Shown piece after piece: positions 10,681 through 20,640 of a DNA stretch of 64,000 bases (position 1 is the first letter of the stretch; the number at the start of each line of letters is the position of its first letter). Location: positions 302,300,998 through 302,364,997 of the forward strand of contig NC_090319.1 of assembly GCF_040869045.1 (NCBI RefSeq). The letters are read 5' to 3'. The notes under the pieces were generated by a model. It was not told the origin of the DNA. It did not search any database and saw only the letters and a program-made list of their open reading frames with translations. This DNA is from Eurosta solidaginis. Taxonomy: Eukaryota; Arthropoda; Insecta; Diptera; Tephritidae. Both the position numbers and the translations under genes were made by a program.

Positions 10681-11262
10681 TCAATAGTCCGACGAAGACG
10701 AATCCAGATACTTAAGGATAGCTGCGTGGCCATCCACATTGTCTCTCCATCCGGATAACTCTCGCAGCCGCCGAGGATAAAAGGCCGGACATTGCTTGGC
10801 TATTAAATCTATTGGCAACACATTAAAAATAGTGTCCAGCGCCTCCGCAGGGGTGGTGCGCAGGGCACCCCCCACGCAAATTAAAGCACTTCTTTGTACC
10901 TTCTGGAATACCCGTAGGTTTGATTTAGTATCTAAGCTCGTCCACCAGACCACTGCCCCGTATAAAGGAATTGGTCTAACCACAGCGGTGTAGAGCCACA
11001 GAGTAATATCCGATGATAATCCCCATCTTCGCGCAACAGCTCCCCTACAGCTGTGCAGTGCCACCGTTGCTTTTTTCACACGCTACTGATCGTTTTCCCT
11101 CCAGCATAGTTTCCTATCCAAAATTACTCCTAGGTATTTGGCAGAGTCCCTCAGCATCAGGGTCATACCCGCTAGCACCGGCAACTGCAACGCAGGTATC
11201 TTATATTTCCTGGTGAACATAACCAGTTCAGTTTTGGCTGAATTGACCGATAGACCTTTAAG
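10681..11262 (-). pseudogene. LINE-D copy 1 RT thumb/connection remnant
   Basis: From 11262 the minus strand encodes the block after the catalytic RT motif (AKTELVMFTRKYKIPALQL, then AKYLGVILDRKLCW), one stop, and then an open frame from 11079 with WLYTAVVRPIPLYGAVVWW and LQKVQRSAL-like blocks (here FQKVQRSALICVGGA), which are constant in R1/LOA/jockey RT C-termini. The catalytic YADD part is not present because the copy is truncated at 11262. Confidence 0.75.
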
Positions 11263-11464
11263 GGCGAATTAATGGTGACTTATAACCATAAAGCCATAAC
11301 CAGATAAAACAGCTGATCGAATCTACCTTAAGGAAATCAATGTAATCGAGTTAGCGTTATGGTACGGCACCATTAATCGATTACATTGATTTCCATAAGG
11401 TAGGTTCGATCAGCTGTTTTATCTGGTTATGGTTTTATGGTTATAAGTCACCATTAATTCGCGC
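11263..11464. mobile_element. Palindromic MITE 1
   Basis: Two arms of about 88 bases (11263-11350 and 11372-11463) are reverse complements with few mismatches, around a spacer of about 22 bases. Landmark: CAGCTGATCGAATCTACC on the left pairs with GGTAGGTTCGATCAGCTG on the right. No coding capacity. The outermost GGCGAATTAATGG/CCATTAATTCGC pair marks the ends. A divergent half-relative is visible at about 36970-37050. Confidence 0.85.
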
Positions 11465-11506
11465 TTTACTCCTGGTCCAGTTCTATGAATCAAATATACT
11501 TTTTCG

Positions 11507-11705
11507 AACCAAATATACTTTTTCGGAAAGGGGAGAAAAAATAAAAATACACGTGTATCGGCGAATTTCATGTACACGTCAGAATTTTTTTGTATGTAGA
11601 TAAAAAAAAAAATTATACATAAAAAAATTCTGACGTGTACATGAAATTCGCCGATACACGTGTATTTTTATTTTTTCTCCCCTTTCCGAAAAAGTATATT
11701 TGGTT
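11507..11705. mobile_element. Palindromic MITE 2
   Basis: Arms of about 88 bases (from AACCAAATATACTTTTTCGG at 11507 to the mirrored CCGAAAAAGTATATTTGGTT ending 11705) are almost perfectly complementary around a short AT-rich centre (near 11598-11615). A 15-base piece AAATATACTTTTTCG is repeated just outside the left arm. Non-coding. The near identity of the arms points to a recent insertion or to gene conversion between arms. Confidence 0.85.
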
Positions 11706-12049
11706 CATAGGACAGAATTAAAGCTTGTTTTTGTAACGCAGTGTTATATACTCAACTGTGAGCTTCGGCAAAAAAAAAGTTGGAGCTTTAGTCGACTCAA
11801 AACATTCAAAATTTGGCAGTCCATATAGGCGGTCCTCAAAATTCTTGGGCATATCAAATGCAAAATGAGGTGGGATCGATAAATTCGTGAAAAAAGTGCC
11901 CGACAATGGAAATTTTACAATTATTATCACCATTTATAGGCGCGTAGCAGTCTATGTGATTTGGTTAATTTCCCAGCAAATCATCCGTTGTAGGAATAGC
12001 TGAAGCAAATGGGGAGCATCAAAGGAAATCTAGTACTTTACTACCGGTT

Positions 12050-12936
12050 TCTCCGAGGGTAACCCTGAAATGTGTTTGTATGACATGTGTATCAAATGAA
12101 AGTTATTAAAGAGTATTTTATGAGGGAGTGGGCCATAGTTCTATAGGTGGACGCCATTTAGGGATATAGCCATAAAGGTGGACCAGGGCTGACTCTAGAA
12201 TTTGTTTGTACGATATGGGTATCAAATGAAAGATGTTAATGAGAATTTTCAAAGGCGTGGGTTTAGTTCTATAGGTGGACGCCTTTTCGAGATATCCCAC
12301 ATAAAGGTGGATCAGGGTTCACTCTAGAATTTATTTGTACGATATGGATATCAAATGAAAGGTGTTAATGAGTATTTTAAAAGGGAGTGGGCCTTAGTTC
12401 TATAGGTGGGTATTAAAAGGGAGTGGTGGTAGTTGTATATGTGAAGGCGTTTTCCAGATATCGACCAAAATGTGGACCAGGGTGACCCAGAACATCATCT
12501 GTTGGATACCGCTAATTTATTTATATATATAATACCACGAACAGTATTCCTGCCAAGGTTTCAAGGGTTTTTTATCTCGCCCTGCAGAACATTTTCATTT
12601 TCTTCTACTTAATATGGTAGTGTCACACCTATTTTACAAAGTTTTTTTCTAAAGTTATATTTTGCGTCAATAAACCAATCGAATTACCATGTTTCATCCC
12701 TTTTTTCGTATTTGGTATAGAATTATGGCATTTTTTTTTCTTTTTCGTAATATTCGATACCGAAAAAATGGGCGTGGTCATAGTCCGATTTCGGCAATTT
12801 TTTATACCAATACAAAGTGAGTTCAGATAAGTACGTGAACTGAGTTTAGTAAAGATATATAGGATTTTTGCTCAAGTTATCGTGTTAACGGCCGAGCGGA
12901 AGGACAGACGCCATGTGAGCTCCGCTCAACTGAGTA
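12050..12936 (+). mobile_element. Element A copy 3, partial
   Basis: Starts within the left part of Element A (GGTAACCCTGAAATGTGTTTG), has about three minisatellite units, the AT-rich body, and the right end CTCCGCTCAACTGAGTATAA at about 12921. It lacks the left terminus and most of the region between the minisatellite and the right end, including the GGACGGACGGACATGG block. Confidence 0.7.
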
Positions 12937-13243
12937 TAAAAATATAACAACTTTTTGCTCAACCCAATATTTTGCTTTTATTCTACTATATATATATATA
13001 TACACATATATATAGATAAGCAATAAACAGCAAAATGAACTGGTATTTCAAGCAAAGCTCTTACATTTTTTAATTTACGTACCACTTTTTATTTTTTAAT
13101 GTAGATTCTAGCAAACATGAAATGCAAATTCCTGAAGCAGGTATTCTTCTTTCTTGATATTAAAGATTTATATTAATATTTAAAACTCCAATAATTGGGT
13201 GTTAAATAACCAAAAATATTGAATATGAAATGAAAGTACACAC

Positions 13244-13740
13244 CGATGGGAGCTCGTTTTCCAGACACATCGGCAGCCAATTTCTGCGCTTCGACTTCCG
13301 CTTTACAGACTGTGTAATTAAAGCCCACTGAGCTGATGGCGAGCGCAGCATCCTCTGCTGTTGCACCAAATGTTGTGTTATCAAAATTGAAAGCATCACA
13401 ATCTATGCCCAGCTCTGATTTATCCAAAGTGGTATCACAAATAATTTTATTATAACCTAAATTAACACGGCATGCCTAAAAATTTTTGAGCAAATTAATT
13501 TCACACTCATTCAAAATCTTTATCAAAAACCGAAACACACAAAAGCTTTACCTTTTCAAGTGGGAAGTTTTGCATTGCAACTGCATTGAAAATACTGGCC
13601 ATGAGGTAGAAAAAGAAAAAGGGTTCAATAACTAAATATTTGCGATATGCCCATAATTTTTGTAAGTAAACGAGCACCCCTTTTGTCTCCGCATCCGCTT
13701 CCGGCATAGTGTCGCCGTAAATGCCATTTTCACGCGACAT
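13244..13740 (-). CDS. SLC46-like major facilitator transporter, first two exons only
   Basis: Exon 1 is 13552-13740 (start ATG at 13740) and exon 2 is about 13244-13475. Exon 1 encodes a short cytosolic N-terminus and the first membrane segment (YLVIEPFFFFYLMASIF, residues about 35-51) and ends QNFPLEK before a GTAAAG donor. Exon 2 follows a TTTTTAG acceptor, starts ACRVNLGYNKIICDTTL, contains four Cys and Asn-linked sites typical of the first large extracellular loop, and ends GKRAPI at a GTGTGT donor. This first-loop pattern (K-ACRVNL...VC...GKRAP) is that of insect SLC46 proton-coupled folate transporter-like proteins at the plasma membrane. The remaining membrane segments should lie at lower coordinates on the minus strand but are not seen in 1-13240, which is nearly all transposons. 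Substrate unknown. Confidence 0.75.
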
Positions 13741-14574
13741 TCGTGCGATTAAAGTTTCACGATCACTTTTCTCTAAATAAGCTCGGTTTTTGGACTATTT
13801 TTGTTTTCACTTCAATTCATGTGTTAATGTACTTTTTTTATTGTTTAGGTGCTTAACACATTTTTAAAGCTTTAATTTACACAAAGTTATTCTTTATAAT
13901 GAACAATAACATATAAAGATTAGAAAATTTTTATTGAGATCTCTTTCGTTTTACTGTCTATCTTCATTCGCGCCCGTTTCAAAACTAAACAGACTAGAAC
14001 ATTTGGATATTTTCAGTAGGTACCTACCGGTAATTTGCATTCATAAAAATCTCATTAGCCAACCAAGACTTGCTCAACATGTGCTTGTAAATAAATTAAG
14101 AGATGCTAAGCTTTATGCCTAAAGCGATCACAAATATTATCGAATGTTATTATATAATTCCATCATCATTATTTGATATTTGTACACAAAATTTCTTAGA
14201 TGAAATTTATATGAATATATGTAAGTAAACAAGATGCTTTGTTTGAAGTGATCGTGCACTGTGGGTAGATGGGGCGCAATTCTTTGCCAAAAACCAAACC
14301 GATTCGAATGCATAAAATCAAAATTCATGGGGTAAACACTACACAGAAGTGCATAACAAATGTGTATTGCTGTTGATGCCGATGATATTGAGATTATTTG
14401 CCTTAAATGTCATGTCCTAAGTTTTGCTTTTACTGGTCTGAAAAAAGAGGAAAATAAAAAGTCTACATACTTATTTCTTAACATCCACATTACAATTAAT
14501 AACGTTAAGGTGGAATTCGAGATTCGATGGATTTATAAACGCAATACAAAGCTTAATAGCTTCCGCAGCCTAAT
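13741..14574. other. Upstream region of the SLC46-like gene, no feature recognised
   Basis: AT-rich DNA upstream of the transporter start. It should hold its promoter and 5' UTR, but no clear TATA box or initiator can be assigned. Small open frames here show no motifs. Confidence 0.4.
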
Positions 14575-14876
14575 TGTCAACCCCACTTACGCTAGAGGAA
14601 TCCTGTTACAAATATGAATTTATGATACTTATACTTGGCGGGCGAGGCTCTGGCGACCCCAAGTTTCGCATGGAACCAGGGGCTGGGGGCGGGATGGCCC
14701 AGAAGGTTTAATGTGGTCAGATTAATCGTTCCCGAGATGGGCGGTCTAGTACCATAATGGTGATTGTTACCGGAACGGACCGGATCTCTATCCTGCAAAG
14801 GACCATCAACATCGATAACACTCCCCAAAACATACAGGGAGTGTCTTTGTCGTTAATACAACAACAAGGTAGAAAT
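14575..14876 (+). repeat. Repeat C copy 1, (ACA)n-ended short interspersed repeat
   Basis: Shares ordered blocks with 45105-45495 (minus) and 46960-47300 (plus): a GCGAGGCTCTGGCGACCCC block, CGTTCCCGAGATGGGCGG, a GGAACGGACCGGATCT block, then AAAGGACCATCAACATCGAT and a terminal TACAACAACAA. No reading frame is conserved between copies, so it is treated as a SINE-like, non-autonomous retroelement. The same 3' part is fused to a tRNA-like head at 26095-26297. Confidence 0.65.
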
Positions 14877-16168
14877 TCCGCCAGGAAAGTTTCTTGCCAG
14901 CAAGTACTGCTTACTCGCAATAAAGAAAAGCCACAGTTCCCTTATCATATCCATCCAAAATTATCTTCGACTTTGGTTCCCGAAAGACGTTTGAGAGGGA
15001 GTGATCAACTGACCATATGACCACTTCAAATAGCTACAAAGTCATTGAAGTTATGATCATACACGGCTACAAGTTTGATCCTAAATTTGGTTATGCAAAC
15101 TTTTTTGGCCCAAATTGGAAACCACATAATTTACTACTCCGTTTTTTAACATTTATCGGTATAAAATACCGAACTAAACTGGTCAATAGGTCTAAATTCC
15201 CGATATTTTTAAAAAACAAAACCGAAATACTTCCAATAAATTAAAAAGAGAAATTTGTATGCACTTCTAGTTTTAATACAAAACCCGTTAGTTTAAACTT
15301 TCCGCTGGAAATCTAAAAAAAAAATTGCATTTGAATGTAGTGTAGTTATTTGTTTTTTACTGTATGTGATAGCTTTGTAGTAGAGCTCAAAACTCTGATC
15401 CAGAGCACTTCTACTCGAAACCTGACCGAACGCACAATATTTGATTTTTTTTTGTTAAATGCAAACATATACTTGTCTATAATATATAATTGAAACCAAC
15501 TTCTATGTTCTTCTTTTTTTTGGGGAAACCGGTATAATCTTAAATTGAAACCAAATTTGTTTTGGTCATATATGACGTATCAAACAAACGGCATTTTGGA
15601 GTCCTGCATTGATCAGTGTCATGTATATCTCAATCGTTTTCGGTGATACCTTCAGAATTGAGGCATATATAGTCCCCAAAACTCTTCCCACTACATAAAT
15701 GTTTAACAAATCTTTCACTTGAGTAACCCAACCAATTTCGGATATAGCGCTAAAAATTTGAAACTAAATAGGCTATAAACCTCATTTGGCTATATGGGAA
15801 AGCTTTCCGTTCAATATATCAAATGTGAGCCCATATGTGGCGATAGGTCGGTCTAGGGGTAGGGGTACCAAATCACTTCAATATTTTCATAAATATATAC
15901 CATAATCTTTACCAATGAAGTCTCACATGCTTTCGGAGATATCCCAAAAAATGAGAACCCAGACTTGCCATAAGTTCGATTGTGCAATATGGGTATCAAA
16001 CGGAAGGTGCTAATGAGTTCTACAGTAAGTGAGGCCTTTCATTTGAACATCTCAACTGGCTTCAGATGTATATCTTAAAATAAGGGCCTAGATAGGCTCT
16101 TTTAGAATCAAACAAATTTTTGTTTCTATCCACTTATAATTTCCAAATTGGTAAATTGTTTATTATGG
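14877..16168. other. Non-coding, probably decayed repeat DNA
   Basis: No gene is seen. The stretch from about 15540 to 16160 has phrases typical of decayed Helentron-like elements (for example GGGTATCAAACGGAAGGTGC near 15990), and it leads into the tandem element that starts near 16167. The boundary is uncertain. Confidence 0.35.
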
Positions 16169-16990
16169 TCCTACTGAAAACTGCTGTTAAGGGCGGCTGT
16201 CGTTGCGAAGCAGATCATAAAAATAATATAAAACAAGTAGGGGCGGAACCGTATTTGGCTGTGCCAAAGACCTCATACCTTTCATGAATTTCTATAAAAT
16301 TTCAAGCTTCTAGCTAATAAAATGAGGAGGAAATGATGGAAACTCTCTTATCCAAAAAAATTCGATTGTATGGGAAACAAATGATATAGTGGTCTGATCC
16401 GGTGGGTTCCAACAAATGATTAATCGGACATCTAAATTTAACGGTTCGTCGAGTTTCATCAAGATTCCTCGAAAATTGAAGGACGGACGCTCAAACGGAC
16501 GGTGCTACTGAAAACTACAGTTAAGGGCGGCTGCCGTTGCGAAGCAGATCGTGAAAAGAATATAAAACAAGAAAGGGCGGAACTGTATTTGACTGTGCCG
16601 AAGACCCCCATACCTTTCATGAATTTGTGTGAAATTTCAAGCTTCTAGCTAAGAAAATGAGGAGGAAATAATGGAAACCCTCTTATCCAAAAAAAAAGAG
16701 TCGGTTGTATGACAAACAAATGATATAGTGTTCCGATCCGGTTGCTTCCAACAAATGATTAATCGGACACCCAAATACACCGATTCGTCGAATTTCATCA
16801 AGATTCCTCGAAAATTGAAAAACGGGCTCTCAAACGAACAGGCGGAGATGACTAAATCAATTCAGTTCGTCATCCTCATTATTTCTGTATACTAATTGGT
16901 GGGTCTATCTCTGCTTCTTTAAGAACTTACAATTTTGAGATTCTTACCAAACTGGATATAACATTTCATTTTCAAGAAAGGTATAAAAAT
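16167..16990 (+). mobile_element. Element B, a second DINE-1-like repeat with a tandem duplication
   Basis: Two direct copies of about 334 bases (16167-16500 and 16501-16848) share GTTAAGGGCGGCTG, AGCAGATC, AAACAAG(T/A)A, GGCGGAAC and CATACCTTTCATGAATTT blocks. The second is followed by an end CAAGAAAGGTATAAAAAT near 16973-16990, which resembles the GGTATAAAAA end of Helentron-related repeats. Non-coding. Copies differ at several percent of sites, so the duplication is not recent. Confidence 0.55.
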
Positions 16991-17476
16991 AAAAACAAGG
17001 AGTATCAGCCAATCGTGTTGTCAGGTGGAAAACGCTCCACCTCGCGTTAAAATGTTTTAAACATAAGCCCAGATAGGGTTTTTTGAAAATAAACTCTATA
17101 TAAGGGGTTTTTCAAAAGTTTTGAGATAGGGTACTTTTGAAACGGCTTCCGAGATAAGGTGATATTCCACCAACAGTCAATATAGAATATGGATTGCATC
17201 TGACGTTTTCGAACAATGTTCTGAATTAGGGAGTTTCCATCAAAATTTGATATGGAAACTTTTCGGCTCGTTTCAGCTTATCAAATAAAATTGAGAATAT
17301 TTAAGCTTTTTTGCTATATTTGCTAAATATTTTTTATTCACTTTTTTTAATACGTAATTGCGAAATCTTATTTACATTCATCTACATAATTATTTACAAA
17401 CAAGCTTCTTCTCTCCAAGGTAAATTCCGAATAATTCCATAGATTGTCATCATAATAACTGGTGCCCAATAACAGT
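16991..17476. other. Downstream flank of corazonin
   Basis: AT-rich DNA immediately 3' of the corazonin stop codon on the minus strand. It should hold the 3' UTR, but a convincing poly(A) site was not fixed. No other feature is seen. Confidence 0.4.
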
Positions 17477-18069
17477 TTAATGCTTTGCGTATTCATTTGC
17501 TTCGCCAGTAGTCAAGTCCTCATATAATTCATTGGATTGATGATGATTTCCCAATGGGTTGTTACCATTACTAATCGGTGTTAAAGTTTGTACACCGGCA
17601 CGAATTTGTTGAGGACTACCAAGTAAATGTTGGAGTTGCATTAAACATCTATGAATAATAAAAAATTATACAAATTAAAATACATAAATGAATTAGGCAA
17701 GTCACAAAAGTGTGGTATTCGTTGTAAAATTTAAGTTTTTCCCATGGTTTCCAATAAAAATTAAATTAAAGCGTAGGGCATACGACGAATAGGAGACCTT
17801 GTGAATTGCCTAAATACGTTTATAAATGAAATTTTTTATATTTTTTTATAAATTTACGGTTAAGTGCATGTTTAGAAGCCCTTTACATACCTTTCCAGCC
17901 TATGATCATAACTTTGCTGACTACCCAAAAGTTCTGAAATATCATCGTTTCTATGCGCATTGAATGCCCGCTTGCCATTGGTCCAACCGTGCGAATACTG
18001 AAATGTTTGTCCAGCGCATGAAGCCACGCAGCAAAGTGCAACCAGTGAAAGAAATAATTTGAACATCAT
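17477..18069 (-). CDS. Crz: Corazonin neuropeptide precursor, His7 form
   Basis: Two coding exons on the minus strand, 17891-18069 and 17477-17648, joined across a 242-base intron (GTATGT donor, TTCATAG acceptor, split Arg codon AG|A) give a 116-residue precursor. A hydrophobic signal peptide (residues 1-20, ending SCAG) is followed at once by QTFQYSHGWTN and the GKR amidation and cleavage signal (residues 32-34). Gln21 would become pyroglutamate and Asn31 the amide. A Cys-containing corazonin-associated peptide follows (RCLMQLQHLL near the exon junction) and ends NEYAKH. Corazonin acts through a GPCR in stress, metabolism and ecdysis signalling. Peptide residue 7 is His (codon CAC, 17989-17991) where Drosophila has Arg. 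Two adjacent Met codons start the frame; the first is used here. Confidence 0.93.
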
Positions 18070-18259
18070 GATTTTCTGGAAAAATATACAGATCTTTTGT
18101 AAGTCGGCACAACATGTGGCATTTCAGGAATTCATAAAACCCACGAAACCGTTCTATTATAGAATGTACATATATCCATACTCTGCAGAAAAAAACTATC
18201 TACTGCTAAAAAATGCTGAATAATATTTGACTCTTTACGGAATTCCCAAAAGTAAGTCA

Positions 18260-19360
18260 CTTTTATTTAAGGCGATTTCAGTGGATTCGCCTTGCTTTTA
18301 GTTAACTACAAAACAAGGCGAATTCAGTACCAGGTGTTGTTATCCCAACAGCCGATTGCTTCTTCTTAATAATTTTCCATACAACGCCTTGTACAAGGCG
18401 AATCCATACCAGGTGGTGGCAAAGCGAATTCAACCAATTCGCCGTGCAGAAGAATGTCAAGTCAGAAGAAAATTTTCATTGATTTCGGTTAACTGACATA
18501 TTATTGTAAAAGGCGTTTTATGGAAAATTATCAAGAAGAAGCAATCAGCTGTTGGGATAACAACACCTGGTACTGAATTCGCCTTGGCCTTGTACAACTA
18601 TATGTCAGTTAATCGAAATCAGGACAAAAAATTTCTTTTGGTTTGACATTCTTCTGCACGGCGAATTGGTTGAATTCGCTTTGCCACCACCTGGTCGCCT
18701 TGACTACAAAAAGTCAGTTGGAAAGTCATACAAAGTTGCCATGCCACTACCAAATAAAAACAAAACGAAGCAATACTAAACAAGACGAATTGCGTACAAG
18801 GTGTTCTTATTCCATCAGGTGATTGCCTCGCCTTGATTATTTTCTATACAACGCCTTGTACAACTATATGTCAGTTAATCGAAATGAAAATTTCTTTCGA
18901 ATTGACATTCGGTGAATTGGCTGAATTCGCTTAGCCAAGGCGAATCTACACCAGGTGGTGGCAAAGCGAATTCAACCAATTCGTCGCACAGAAGAATGTC
19001 AGGTCGAAAGAAATTTTCATTTCGATTCGCCAAGGCAAATCTACACCAGATGGTGGCAAAGCGCATTCAACCAATTCGCCGCACAGAAGAATGTCAGGCC
19101 AAAAGAAATTTTCATTTCGATTCGCCAAGGCAAATCTACACCAGATGGTGGCAAAGCGAATTCAACCAATTCGCCGCACAGAAGAATGTCAGGTCAAAAG
19201 AAAATTTTCATTGATTTCGATTAACTGACATACTGTTGTACAAGGCGTTGTATGAAAAATTATCAAGAAGAAGCAATCAGGTGTTGGGATAACAACACCT
19301 AGTACTGAATTCGGCTTGGGCTTTGGTATCACCTTGTATAGATTCGCCTTGATCCTAAGT
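18260..19360. mobile_element. Foldback-element cluster just upstream of corazonin
   Basis: The cluster is built from the phrases AAGGCGAATTCAGTACCAGG, GGTGGCAAAGCGAATTCAAC and AGAAGAATGTCA in both orientations. Long arms 18308-18390 and 18515-18590 are inverted copies around a 125-base centre. A third inverted block lies at 18640-18712, and 19225-19320 mirrors the left arm again. Between about 18935 and 19200 an approximately 118-base unit is repeated in tandem. No gene is present; open frames across the tandem units are by-products of the repeat. The cluster begins about 190 bases upstream of the corazonin ATG. Confidence 0.8.
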
Positions 19361-20389
19361 CAGAAAATAATTAGTAAAAAAAAATTGTTTAATATAAGAA
19401 TTTTTTTTACTTTTCACGCCGTGCTTTAACAATTTGATCGACTTTAAAAATTTTTAGTTAGCATATTTCACATACATATTTATTGGAAACCAGGTCCTAG
19501 TAAGATTCTTTTGCTGCTGTTACTCATACGCCCCATGTTGTTGTTTTGCTAACGTTTCGAACCTTGAATTTATCAGAGAAATAGAAAGATGTGCTGAGTA
19601 GAGAGAGACTTGAACCTGGAATCGCCCCGAAAAAACACTTCCGATGAAAAAAACAGCATACTTCAGAAGGAGCTCTCTCACCAATGCAAACATATAAAGA
19701 GTATAATTGTGTCTGAAAGGACCTGACCCTGTGAAGGTAGGGGCTGTATATGCGTAGTTTATGGGATACCTTTATCAATTTGAGCCGTCACCTTTGTCAG
19801 CCACACGAAGGGGGTGTACATATGCTAGTTATAAGAATAACGCCGAAAACTTGATCTGCAAATCCTGCATATGAAAGAGTGTTTCATAGCCGGTCCTAGT
19901 TTCTGTAGGAGCAATAGTGGCGACTTGGTAAATAGCCGAAAAGTTGATGAACCAACTAAACGAATTCTTGAAAATAGCAAAATCGCAGCTCAAAAATAGT
20001 TTAACAATAGCCGGAAAGTGACGTACCTTCCACTGAGCTACTCAAACACGAATATAAAGTGTTGCTTAGAAGCATACAGTACGGAATTAGTCTGCTTATA
20101 GATCTTATTGATGCTAAAATATCCTGAAGGCGACCAATGATAGGAAAATCGGAACGCGCAATAGCAGCATAGCAGATATGCTTCCATGTCCGAATTTAAG
20201 CTCCCTGCAAAGCTTATAAGGATTTTCAAATAACTTTGAGGAATAACACCAGCTCTGTAAAGATTAGGGTAGATCGCTCTGAGCCATTCGAAACTCAGTG
20301 AGGCTAAAGGCAAGGCAAAGACATCCTTAGTCTATCTTCTCTAACGAAGACAAAACGATGTACTTGCTGTCATCAAAAACAAAAATCGC
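19361..20389. other. No firm feature; possible decayed RT on minus strand
   Basis: Mostly unassigned. On the minus strand around 20140-20310 the frame WLRAIYPNLYRAGVIPQSYL faintly resembles the N-terminal finger region of an R1-type reverse transcriptase, but it lacks the following motifs and is not called. Confidence 0.3.
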
Positions 20390-20640
20390 GCCTTTGCAAC
20401 CTATTTCCTCTCGATAGATAGAAATTCGATATCATGAGGGACTTCGTATATCTTGGAACGATATTAATAGCGAAAATAATGTTAGCCTTGAAATCAACCG
20501 GAGAATCATTTTTGCCAAAAAGTGCTAGTTTTCACTAAGACGACAATTGCAAGCTAAGGAAGAAAGAGACCTCCAATGAGCTAAGAGGGACAGGTGGAGG
20601 AAAATCTGTACTTCCTTCATTTTCCCCCATTGGTATCAAC
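20390..20640 (+). pseudogene. Decayed RTE-like reverse transcriptase remnant
   Basis: The plus strand encodes RDFVYLGT, then after a one-base slip INSENNVSLEINRRIIFAKKC, a stop, and FSLRRQLQ. This is the order of the post-catalytic block (FVYLG...I..RI..A...) seen in RTE-type LINE reverse transcriptases. Several lesions in 100 bases mark it as old. No flanking ends are identified. Confidence 0.6.

Larger units (their letters stand above)
9773..11262 (-). mobile_element. LINE-D copy 1 (R1/LOA-like with RNase H), 5' truncated
   Basis: Minus-strand LINE remnant with the C-terminal part of the reverse transcriptase, an RNase H domain and a zinc-finger-like C-terminus. The 3' end (low coordinates) reads CTAACTTAACCTAAC at 9773-9787. 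The 5' edge is truncated inside RT and abuts a palindromic MITE at 11263. RNase H downstream of RT is seen in the I, R1 and LOA groups; the precise clade is not settled. Confidence 0.8.

Noticed and set aside
18875..19224. Overlapping frames on both strands with repeated peptide units
   Set aside because: They are translations of the tandem unit in the foldback cluster; no coding signal remains when the repeat is taken into account.
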